Source: Oxalobacter formigenes
Lineage (GTDB): Bacteria > Pseudomonadota > Gammaproteobacteria > Burkholderiales > Burkholderiaceae_D
Reading direction: 5' to 3'
Assembly: GCA_019424645.1 (NCBI GenBank)
Contig: JAHYZB010000043.1
Location: forward strand, 1 to 15,457
DNA length: 15,457 nt
Shown here piece by piece: positions 1 to 6,437 of the stretch (position 1 is the stretch's first letter; each line of letters starts with the position of its first letter). Below the pieces are notes generated by a model. It was not told the DNA's origin, did no database searches, and saw only the letters and a list, made by a program, of their open reading frames with translations. A program made the translations under genes and the position numbers.

Positions 1-47
1 AGCAGCAATGAAGAACACGCGTGCTGGCAAAAGGAAGTCAACATCCG

Positions 48-67
48 CAGCCTTTTTTGCAAGGCTG
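48..67 (-). terminator. Possible hairpin downstream of dnaQ
   Basis: A perfect 7-bp inverted repeat (cagcctt / aaggctg, 6-nt loop) begins 23 bases past the dnaQ stop codon, reading on the minus strand. No T-tract follows directly; a short pyrimidine-rich stretch (ttccttttg) comes about 10 bases later. This makes it a weak candidate for the end of the trhP-dnaQ transcript. Nothing else is recognisable in bases 1-90. Confidence 0.3.
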
Positions 68-90
68 TCGGGGCTGCCTGATTTTTTCCT

Positions 91-834
91 TTATTTCGCG
101 GTTTCGGCCTCAAGCGTCCCGGCAACAGTCGCCGGTTCCGTTCGCCAGACGGAGGGCGCACCCTTGTTGGATTTTTCGATATCGTCAAGGACTTCTTCGT
201 GCCTTGCGAGTTCCTCTTCTGTTGCAGCGAGTACTACGATTTGGATATTTGACAGAGGAGCCGCTTTGGCAGCCGCTTCTTCCTCTTCAAGCGACATCCC
301 CCCGATTTCCAGTGTTTCCTGACCGCGCGTCATCGCCAGATAAACCTCTGCCAGCAATTCCGAGTCAAGCAGCGCTCCGTGCAGGGTACGGTGTGCGTTG
401 GAAATTTCGAAACGTTCGCACAAGGCATCCAGAGAATTTCTCCGTCCCGGGAACATATCTCGTGCCTTGACCAGACTGTCAGTAATGCACGCTGCAATTT
501 CCTGCACCTTCGGCATACCCAGCCGCGCCAGCTCGGCATTCAGAAAGCCGATATCGAACGGGGCATTGTGAATGATGAGTTCAGCGCCCCTGATATAGTC
601 ACATAACGCCAGGGCAATCTCGGCAAATTTGGGCTTGTCGGAGAGAAACTCAGTCGTCAATCCATGAATTGCCAGCGCGTCCGGATGGGAATCGCGTTCC
701 GGATTGATATAGTGGTGAAAATGATTCTCGGTAACGTGACGGGAAAGCACTTCCACACAACCGATTTCAATAATCCGGTCGCCATTGTTGGCGTAAAGGC
801 CAGTCGTTTCGGTATCGAGTACGATTTGTCTCAT
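91..834 (-). CDS. dnaQ: DNA polymerase III subunit epsilon (3'-5' proofreading exonuclease)
   Basis: This is the proofreading exonuclease of the replicative polymerase, which removes misincorporated bases and binds the alpha subunit DnaE in the cytoplasm. The protein is 247 aa; E. coli DnaQ is 243 aa. All DnaQ-family (DEDDh) catalytic residues are visible: Exo I DTETTGL with D7 and E9, Exo II HNAPFDIGF with D94, and Exo III HGALLD with H152 and D157. After an acidic, flexible linker (about 180-195), the C-terminal part (about 196-230, ending near SVWR) matches the segment that contacts DnaE. The tail beyond residue 231 is slightly longer than in E. coli. The ATG at 834 lies 23 bases after the trhP stop, so the two genes are probably co-transcribed with trhP first. 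The ribosome site is weak. Identification is secure. Confidence 0.97.
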   Translation of the reverse strand: MRQIVLDTETTGLYANNGDRIIEIGCVEVLSRHVTENHFHHYINPERDSHPDALAIHGLTTEFLSDKPKFAEIALALCDYIRGAELIIHNAPFDIGFLNAELARLGMPKVQEIAACITDSLVKARDMFPGRRNSLDALCERFEISNAHRTLHGALLDSELLAEVYLAMTRGQETLEIGGMSLEEEEAAAKAAPLSNIQIVVLAATEEELARHEEVLDDIEKSNKGAPSVWRTEPATVAGTLEAETAK

Positions 835-857
835 AAGTCCGTTCTGCTCTTTTCTCT

Positions 858-2201
858 TTACAATCTTCTGGCGATAAACGCACCCTTGTATTTGTCTTCC
901 AGCGGAATCAGGACACGATGACCGCTGCCGGGCGCAACATCAACCGCTACCCCCTCTTCATTCTGCATGTTTTTCAAAGGCAGCACGGCATTGCCATCCG
1001 GATGATAGACCTCCAGTGTATCGCCAACAGCAAAGCGGTTCTTGACAAGAACGGTAGCCCAGCCGTTTTGCGCCTCGACAATGTCGCCGACGTAATGGCT
1101 GTTGTTCAGCTCGGAAGCGCCCGTCATGTAATTCTGGTAATCCTGCGTATGGTGGCGCTGGTAAAAACCGTCCGTATAACCCCGATTGGCAAGGCTCTGC
1201 AAGGCACCCAGCAACGTCGTATCAAACGGACGCCCTGACACCGCATCGTCTATCGCCTTGCGGTATACCTGAGCGGTACGCGCCACGTAATAAATCGATT
1301 TTGTCCGGCCTTCGATCTTCAGGGAATTCACGCCGATTTTGACAAGCCGTTCGATATGTTCGACCGCCCGCAAATCCTTTGAATTCAGGATATAAGTGCC
1401 GTGTTCGTCTTCCATGATCGGCAAAAGCTGTCCGGGACGCTTGCCTTCCTCGATCATGTAAACCCTGTCTGCAGCCGGATGGCGCGGGATATTGCCCATT
1501 GCCGACGGCAAGGTCTCTGCCTGTTCCATGATCTGTGCCATATCGAGCGGCAACACGTCACCGCAGACATTTTCTTCAGCGTTCGTGATCTTGTAATTCC
1601 ACCGGCAGGAATTCGTGCATGTACCCTGATTCGAATCACGATGATTGAAATAACCGGAAAGCAGGCAACGTCCCGAATAAGCAACACACAACGCGCCATG
1701 GACGAACACTTCCAGTTCCATATCCGGACATCTCTGCCTGATTTCGCTAACCTCATCCAGCGACAGTTCACGGGAAAGAATCACGCGTGTGAGCCCCATC
1801 CTCTGCCAGAACTTAACGTCCGCCCAGTTGATTGCATTCGCCTGAACCGACAGATGCACCGGCACTTCGGGCCATTTGTCCCGGACCATCATGATCAGAC
1901 CCGGATCGGCCATGATCAGCGCATCCGGCTTCATGCCGATAACCGGAGCCATGTCGTCCAGATACGTCTTCAGTTTGGAATTATGAGCATAGATATTGCT
2001 GGCGACGTAAAACTGCTTGCCGCGCCGGTGCGCTTCATCGATCCCTTCTTTCAGCGTCTCATACGTGGAAAACTCGTTGTTTCGGGCCCGAAGGCTGTAA
2101 CGGGGCTGGCCGGCATAAACGGCATCCGCGCCGAAATCATACGCAGCGCGCATCTTTTCGACAGAACCGGCAGGCAGTAAAAGTTCGGGTGAAAAAGGCA
2201 T
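858..2201 (-). CDS. trhP: tRNA 5-hydroxyuridine modification protein TrhP (peptidase U32 family, YegQ)
   Basis: The protein closely follows E. coli YegQ/TrhP, which with prephenate as a co-factor source takes part in prephenate-dependent hydroxylation of U34 in tRNAs carrying (m)cmo5U-type wobble bases. Its length of 447 aa is typical (E. coli 453 aa). The N-terminus PELLLPAG and the DAVYAGQPRYSLR stretch are family hallmarks. The U32 signature around HGALC-x6-C and two further cysteines (C172, C179, C195, C199) form the four-Cys set that holds a [4Fe-4S] cluster in the related UbiU/UbiV; a cluster here is inference. C-terminal motifs LKIEGRTKS and RGYTDGF are also conserved. I chose the ATG at 2201 over an in-frame GTG at 2213 for two reasons. 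E. coli TrhP begins at the equivalent residue, and the promoter would leave only about 8 nt of leader before the GTG. No clear Shine-Dalgarno site is present for either start. It is no longer regarded as a true protease despite the family name. Confidence 0.95.
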   Translation of the reverse strand: MPFSPELLLPAGSVEKMRAAYDFGADAVYAGQPRYSLRARNNEFSTYETLKEGIDEAHRRGKQFYVASNIYAHNSKLKTYLDDMAPVIGMKPDALIMADPGLIMMVRDKWPEVPVHLSVQANAINWADVKFWQRMGLTRVILSRELSLDEVSEIRQRCPDMELEVFVHGALCVAYSGRCLLSGYFNHRDSNQGTCTNSCRWNYKITNAEENVCGDVLPLDMAQIMEQAETLPSAMGNIPRHPAADRVYMIEEGKRPGQLLPIMEDEHGTYILNSKDLRAVEHIERLVKIGVNSLKIEGRTKSIYYVARTAQVYRKAIDDAVSGRPFDTTLLGALQSLANRGYTDGFYQRHHTQDYQNYMTGASELNNSHYVGDIVEAQNGWATVLVKNRFAVGDTLEVYHPDGNAVLPLKNMQNEEGVAVDVAPGSGHRVLIPLEDKYKGAFIARRL

Positions 2202-2227
2202 GACAGGATTCACAAGGGTAAAACAGC

Positions 2228-2256
2228 ATTATAACGAATGCGCCAATACTCTTCAC
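2228..2256 (-). promoter_or_regulatory. Promoter of trhP-dnaQ
   Basis: On the minus strand a perfect -10 box TATAAT (2228-2233) sits 17 bp from a poor -35 (GTGAAG, 2251-2256, matching consensus at three positions). Initiation would fall near 2221, giving a leader of about 20 nt before the ATG at 2201. It lies between a strong terminator and the gene, which is where a promoter is expected. Confidence 0.5.
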
Positions 2257-2265
2257 CTTATACAA

Positions 2266-2314
2266 ATATAAAAACCGGATTTGCACGATAGCTGGTCAAA
2301 TCCGGTTTTTATAT
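2266..2314 (-). terminator. Strong rho-independent terminator, 18-bp perfect stem
   Basis: Arms 2266-2283 and 2297-2314 are exact reverse complements, with a 13-nt loop. The core is CCGGATTTG, flanked by an A-run on one side and a T-run on the other, so both strands end in a T-tract. On the minus strand it terminates the small secreted-protein gene ending at 2349 and insulates trhP, whose promoter starts 10 bases further on. Because both sides are T/A-rich it could also work in the other direction. Confidence 0.88.
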
Positions 2315-2348
2315 ATCAGCCTGATGAAGGCGGGTTTTCGCTTTTTTG

Positions 2349-2633
2349 TTATTTTTTTTGCGTTTTCTTTTCCTGTGCTGAAGGATTCACTCCTTTTTGC
2401 TGGTCTAGAGCATTATCGCAACGCCTGATCTCTTCACGGCGGGAAGGGGGCCATTGCGATTCGGGATGACGTTCCAGATATTTTTCAACCGGCGTCAGCT
2501 GACACGGTTCACCGTCCTTGTTTGTGGCCGTTTTCGTATCGGCAGCATAAACCGTCCCTATAACGAAAAACAGGGCGGCAGCAAAAAACAGGCCTGTCTT
2601 GAAGCTCTTGGTGAAAACGGATTGGCTGTTCAT
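2349..2633 (-). CDS. Small secreted protein of unknown function
   Basis: This predicts a 94-aa precursor. The N-terminus has a basic region followed by a hydrophobic core (about residues 14-28) and a VYA|AD cleavage site near residue 30, a typical Sec signal peptide. The mature part is about 64 aa, highly charged, with two cysteines, one in the segment DGEPCQLTP and one in RRCDNAL, which could form a disulfide in the periplasm (inference). It ends in a lysine-rich tail. The ATG at 2633 is chosen because GGAG (2641-2644) lies 7 nt upstream and the signal peptide begins there; the in-frame extension to 2684 adds an implausible leader. A possible but poor promoter is TTGCCG/TATATT (2654-2684, 19-bp spacer). 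I do not recognise the family. It is followed by the strong terminator at 2266-2314, so it forms its own transcription unit or ends one that includes the next small ORF. Confidence 0.72.
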   Translation of the reverse strand: MNSQSVFTKSFKTGLFFAAALFFVIGTVYAADTKTATNKDGEPCQLTPVEKYLERHPESQWPPSRREEIRRCDNALDQQKGVNPSAQEKKTQKK

Positions 2634-2762
2634 GACTTTTCTCCAGACAAAACAATATACGGTGAAGAATAATCGAAACGGCAATTTCCTGCTGGAAAAA
2701 GAAAAAAAGTTACAAATTTGAAAAGATTTTCAGCCATTCTGATCGTTACAGTCCTTCCTTTT

Positions 2763-3116
2763 TTACTTTTTCTCCGTTTTTTCTTCATTCTCTCCAGCAT
2801 CAGTTTTTGCAGGTTTAATCGATTGTTGCAACATATCGAGTACCTTTGCCATCCCTTCCGGTATTCCTTCTGAAGAAGGAAAGCGCTCAACGAGAACATC
2901 ATATTTTTCCGGATGATGTGAAGGTGATATTCCTTCCATCCGGACAGAAGCGGAGAGACTAACTGAAGCTGAAACAGTGCTCACTTTTGCCCATGACATT
3001 ATCTTGCCGGTTGCCAGTGAATCCTTTCCTTCGCCATCCGCTTCCCAAACGCCTTCTTGTGGGAGAGACGGTTTCACATCCACCATCACGCTTCCTGGCC
3101 CATATATAAAAAGCAT
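2763..3116 (-). CDS. Hypothetical protein, doubtful start
   Basis: The open frame of 117 codons (126 if the GTG at 3143 is used) shows no recognisable domain. It has no signal peptide or membrane segment. The middle (residues about 45-60, serine- and valine-rich) could form beta strands. The C-terminus is an amphipathic stretch (KVLDMLQQ) followed by a charged lysine/glutamate tail, resembling the tail of the neighbouring secreted protein. The ATG at 3116 has only a weak GGA upstream. An A8 run at about 3129-3136 lies just before it, and the -1/+1 frame across that run has an ATG at 3183 with GGGA 6 nt upstream, so a frameshift or a longer original protein is possible. It may be a real small gene, a decayed one, or chance. 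Confidence 0.42.
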   Translation of the reverse strand: MLFIYGPGSVMVDVKPSLPQEGVWEADGEGKDSLATGKIMSWAKVSTVSASVSLSASVRMEGISPSHHPEKYDVLVERFPSSEGIPEGMAKVLDMLQQSIKPAKTDAGENEEKTEKK

Positions 3117-3219
3117 GTCGCCAATCCATTTTTTTTGCAACACGGTTTTTCAAACACGGAAAATAATCCATATACCAATGCATTGAAAATCCCGAAAATG
3201 CCTCTCCGCTTATATTTAA

Positions 3220-3249
3220 TTGACAATATACTTCGTATGCGAATAATAT
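3220..3249 (+). promoter_or_regulatory. Promoter of marR1-fusC1 with overlapping palindromic operator
   Basis: A consensus -35 TTGACA (3220-3225) is followed after 18 bp by TAATAT (3244-3249). The stretch 3226-3249 is an imperfect palindrome: ATAT-N2-TTCG-N-AT-N-CGAA-N2-ATAT, 18 of 24 positions symmetric. It fills the spacer and covers the -10. MarR-family dimers commonly bind such palindromes over their own promoter, so autorepression by the adjacent regulator is the natural reading (inference). Initiation near 3256 gives a leader of about 28 nt. Confidence 0.65.
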
Positions 3250-3283
3250 GTATCAGAATCATTTTTGATGTGAATAAGAAATC

Positions 3284-3745
3284 ATGCTCACAAACGACCG
3301 TTCCCTGATGGAACTGATGATCACGATGACGCAGGTATCGCGTTCCTACAAGGCTGCCTGCGACAAGGTAGCCGCACAATATGGATTGACCCAGGCCATC
3401 GCATGGCCGATCGTCACCATCAGCCGGATGGGTGATGGCGTGCGTCCCGGAGTCATCGCCGACGCTGTCGGTATCGAGCCCTCTTCAGTTGTCCGGCTCA
3501 TCGACCTGCTTGCCGGTTCCGGTCTGATCGAACGCAGGGACGACACCAACGACCGCCGTGCAAAACTGATCTTTCTGACCCCTGAAGGCCACAAGAAAGT
3601 GAAACAGATCGAGTCGGCGCTGATTCCCCTGCGTCGCGAGCTGTTGCAAGGTTTGACGGAAAAAGAACTGGATACCTGCATGCACGTGTTCAAAACACTG
3701 GGCGCATCCATCGAACGACAAAGGGTTTCCGTGAAAGCAGCATGA
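3284..3745 (+). CDS. MarR-family transcriptional regulator (cassette 1)
   Basis: The 153-aa protein has the MarR winged helix-turn-helix layout. N- and C-terminal helices provide the dimer interface, the helix-turn-helix lies at about 54-80 (PSSVVRLIDLL is the recognition helix), and the wing at about 84-99 carries the family's D-x-R-R motif (TNDRRAK, 88-94). These proteins usually repress a nearby efflux or detoxification gene and release DNA when they bind a phenolic or similar ligand. The stop overlaps the start of the FUSC gene by ATGA, so translation is coupled and this pump is the likely target. It aligns without gaps from residue 1 to the second MarR at 5991, with a little over half of residues identical; both have a Cys at position 132. 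The ribosome site is poor (AAGAA). The ligand is unknown. Confidence 0.93.
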   Translation: MLTNDRSLMELMITMTQVSRSYKAACDKVAAQYGLTQAIAWPIVTISRMGDGVRPGVIADAVGIEPSSVVRLIDLLAGSGLIERRDDTNDRRAKLIFLTPEGHKKVKQIESALIPLRRELLQGLTEKELDTCMHVFKTLGASIERQRVSVKAA

Positions 3746-5847
3746 TTACAATGCCTGACCGGGAAGCCTGGATTTTTTCCCTTAAAAGTTTTATCGGTGC
3801 CATGCTGGCACTGTACCTGTCCTTCCGGCTTGGATTGCCACGTCCGTTCTGGGCACCGCTGACCGCATACGTCGTCGCCCAGCCGATTGCCGGGGCAGTA
3901 CGGTCAAAAGCCCTTTACCGGGTCATTGGCACATTCATCGGCGCGCTGGCGACTGTCATTTTCATTCCGACGTTCATCAATTATTCGGTACTGCTGTGTC
4001 TGGTTTTCGGTGTATGGATCGGTTTCTGTCTTTATGTATCGATGCTCGACCGCACTCCCCGCGCATATGCCTTCATACTATCGGGATACTCCGTTTCCCT
4101 GATCGCACTTCCCTCGCTCGTTGACGTTTCCGCCCTGTCCATATCGTCCATTTACGATGTCGCGCTGGCACGTGTCGAGGAAATCACCCTCGGGATTACC
4201 TGTTCCGCCCTTGTTCACAGCCTCGTCTTCCCGAAAGGGGTCGGCAATATCGTTCTCACACGGCTTGATCAGGCTTTGAAAGACGCGCAGCAATGGGTCC
4301 GCAGTGTCCTGACCGAATCGAAAATCGATCCCGACAATCCCGTCGATCTGAACAAGCTTGCGCAGATCATCACGGAACTGCGCATGATGTCCACCCATTT
4401 GCCGTTCGATACCTCCAATTTGCGCTGGACCGCCAACATAGTCCGTGCCCTGCAGGACAGGCTATCCGCACTGGTTCCCATCCTGTCGACTATCGAAGAC
4501 CGGCTGAATGTCCTTCAGATCAGCAATACCGGGATGCTCTCGCGTGAATGGCAAAAGCTCATGGACGACATTGCCGACTGGGCGGTAGTCGGAGTCGAAA
4601 ACGAACCGGGGAACGCCATTCGCCTGAGAAAACGTATCGATAACGCCACTCCGGTCATTGTGGCCGATTCCCATTGGGAAGATATGCTGCTTGCCAATCT
4701 TGCGGCAGAGCTGTACCGGCTCGTGGACATTTGTGAAGACTGCTTCGACCTTCGGCGGCAGATCAATATCGGCCTGTCCGGTGCCATGCCGCCAGCTGAG
4801 TCCCGCAAGACAAAAGTCTCGACAACGAGCCTGCATGTGGACCGTCGCCTCGCCCTCTCGTCAGCGTTCGCCGCGATGATGGCGACTTCCCTGTCGTGCC
4901 TGTTCTGGGTCATTTCCGGATGGCCGATGGGTTTTTGTGCCCCGATGATGGCAGGTATGTACTGCATGTTCTTTGCCACGATGGACAATCCGGTTCCCGT
5001 CCTCAAGATCCAGTTTTTTTACACGCTGCTCTCCACCCCGGTCGCCGGCCTTTATCTTCTTCTGTTCCTGCCTTCCGCGCACAGTTTCGAAATGGTGTTG
5101 CTCGTTTTCGCGCCTTTCCTGCTGTGGTTCGGAACTTACCTGTCAAAACCGGCGACCATGATCAAGATGATCCCGTTCATGCTCACCACGCTGGCGACCC
5201 TGACCATGTTCGACATGGGATCGGCCAACATGACTTCCTTCATCAATTCACAAGTCAGTCAGGCCATCGGTACCGGTATGGCCGTCCTGTTCACCGCTCT
5301 TTTCCGCATCGCCAATATCGAAGCAATCACACGGCGGCTGGTCAAAACCATGTGGACAGACATTTCACGTCTGGGAAAAGCCATCAGTGCACCATCCGTG
5401 ATGGAAGTGTCCGTCCGTATGGTTGACGGCATCAGCCTGCTCGCTCCCCGACTGGCGCTCGCCCGTAAAAACGGAGTCGCAACCGAACCCGGCTATCTTT
5501 CCGCCATGAATATTCTCTCGGACTTGCGAGTCGGGCTGAACATGACGCGATTGTTGCGCCTGATGCCGAAATTGCAGCGTCAGAGCGTCCCCGTTCATCC
5601 GGTTCTGGAAGACCTCTCGGCCTTTTATGAAGACCGTATGAAAGACGATTCTGGCAAAGACGTGCCGGTCTTGCTGGGAAAAATCGATTCCACGCTTTAT
5701 CAACTGGCGTCCAGCCATAACAATATCCAGCAAAACGATGCGGTTGCCGCACTGGCCGGTATCCGCCGTGACCTGTTTCCGGACGCACTGCCTTATTCAC
5801 CGCTGACTGTTTCGCAAAAAGAAAATAACTACGGAAAAGCGGCATAA
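3742..5847 (+). CDS. FUSC-family inner-membrane transporter, AaeB-like (cassette 1)
   Basis: The 701-aa protein belongs to the fusaric acid resistance / aromatic acid exporter family (FUSC; AaeB is the E. coli example). The typical bipartite layout is visible: an N-terminal membrane block (about 13-165) with the family stretch RLGLPRPFWAPLTAYVV, a soluble helical region (about 170-365), a second membrane block (about 368-525) with SGWPMGFCAPMM, and a C-terminal cytoplasmic part ending in the AALAGIRRDLFPDALPY motif. Such pumps export aromatic carboxylates or related weak acids, normally with a periplasmic HlyD-type adaptor. No adaptor follows this gene; only 143 bases separate it from the second MarR. 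It may share the adaptor and outer membrane factor encoded at 8713-11091 with its paralog at 6438. No clear terminator follows, so read-through into cassette 2 is possible. Substrate unknown. Confidence 0.92.
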   Translation: MITMPDREAWIFSLKSFIGAMLALYLSFRLGLPRPFWAPLTAYVVAQPIAGAVRSKALYRVIGTFIGALATVIFIPTFINYSVLLCLVFGVWIGFCLYVSMLDRTPRAYAFILSGYSVSLIALPSLVDVSALSISSIYDVALARVEEITLGITCSALVHSLVFPKGVGNIVLTRLDQALKDAQQWVRSVLTESKIDPDNPVDLNKLAQIITELRMMSTHLPFDTSNLRWTANIVRALQDRLSALVPILSTIEDRLNVLQISNTGMLSREWQKLMDDIADWAVVGVENEPGNAIRLRKRIDNATPVIVADSHWEDMLLANLAAELYRLVDICEDCFDLRRQINIGLSGAMPPAESRKTKVSTTSLHVDRRLALSSAFAAMMATSLSCLFWVISGWPMGFCAPMMAGMYCMFFATMDNPVPVLKIQFFYTLLSTPVAGLYLLLFLPSAHSFEMVLLVFAPFLLWFGTYLSKPATMIKMIPFMLTTLATLTMFDMGSANMTSFINSQVSQAIGTGMAVLFTALFRIANIEAITRRLVKTMWTDISRLGKAISAPSVMEVSVRMVDGISLLAPRLALARKNGVATEPGYLSAMNILSDLRVGLNMTRLLRLMPKLQRQSVPVHPVLEDLSAFYEDRMKDDSGKDVPVLLGKIDSTLYQLASSHNNIQQNDAVAALAGIRRDLFPDALPYSPLTVSQKENNYGKAA

Positions 5848-5922
5848 ACCGAACCGAAACCGGAAAAATATCCTGAAAGATACAAAAACATGAAGAGGCA
5901 CTCCTTAAAACTGCGAATTCTA

Positions 5923-5967
5923 TTGACATGAATAGTTGAAAGGATAATATTTACGTTTTCAAATATT
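5923..5967 (+). promoter_or_regulatory. Promoter of marR2 operon with overlapping inverted repeat
   Basis: A consensus -35 TTGACA (5923-5928) is separated by 16 bp from TAATAT (5945-5950), the same -10 hexamer as in the marR1 promoter. A perfect 7-bp inverted repeat, AATATTT (5946-5952) and AAATATT (5961-5967) with an 8-bp spacer, covers the -10 and the expected start site near 5957. It is a good candidate operator for the adjacent MarR protein and differs in sequence from the palindrome at 3226-3249. A second partial palindrome centred on GCATGC (5971-5976) lies in the leader. Confidence 0.6.
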
Positions 5968-5990
5968 TGGCATGCAAACTATTTAACATC

Positions 5991-6431
5991 ATGAAAGAAC
6001 AAGATCAGTTACTGATGTCGCTTACCGGCACCCTTTCCCGTGTTGCACGTGCATACAAAACCGCGGCCGACAAGGTGGCTGCCCGGTATGGCTTATCACA
6101 GGCTACGGCATGGCCAGCCGTTGTCATCAGCCGCATGGGAGATCGTGTCAGGCCCGGAGAAGTGGCGGAAGCCATGGGGCTGGACCCTTCTTCGGTCGTT
6201 CGGATCATCGACCAGCTGATTGCAGCCGAACTCCTGAGCCGTGAGGAAGACACCAACGACCGTCGCGCTCGCCTGTTAACCCTGACCGATAACGGTCGGA
6301 AACGCGTGCACCAGATCGGTGAGGCGATGAGGCCTTTCCGTCGTGAGCTGTTTAAGGATATCGAACAGTCAGAACTGGAAACCTGCCTGAAAGTGCTGGA
6401 AAAACTGGGCCAGTCGATCAAACTGTACTGA
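5991..6431 (+). CDS. MarR-family transcriptional regulator (cassette 2)
   Basis: The 146-aa winged-helix regulator is paralogous to the one at 3284. The two align without a gap from residue 1, including the recognition helix PSSVVRIID and the wing motif TNDRRAR (88-94). I chose the ATG at 5991 because of this alignment; an in-frame TTG at 5967 would add eight residues and lie inside the inverted repeat. No Shine-Dalgarno site is visible before the ATG, which is unusual beside the well-spaced sites of later genes in the operon and may keep repressor levels low (inference). The stop is 6 nt before the FUSC start, so the regulator leads a five-gene operon encoding a complete tripartite pump. The most likely role is ligand-responsive autorepression of that operon. 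Confidence 0.93.
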   Translation: MKEQDQLLMSLTGTLSRVARAYKTAADKVAARYGLSQATAWPAVVISRMGDRVRPGEVAEAMGLDPSSVVRIIDQLIAAELLSREEDTNDRRARLLTLTDNGRKRVHQIGEAMRPFRRELFKDIEQSELETCLKVLEKLGQSIKLY

Positions 6432-6437
6432 TGGAAA

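Noticed and set aside
1401..2180. Open frame of 259 codons on the plus strand opposite trhP
   Set aside because: Antisense to a highly conserved tRNA modification gene, with an implausible His/Arg-rich product.
3086..3379. Minus-strand frame of 97 codons crossing the marR1 promoter
   Set aside because: It overlaps the promoter, operator and start of marR1 and shows no domain; probably chance.
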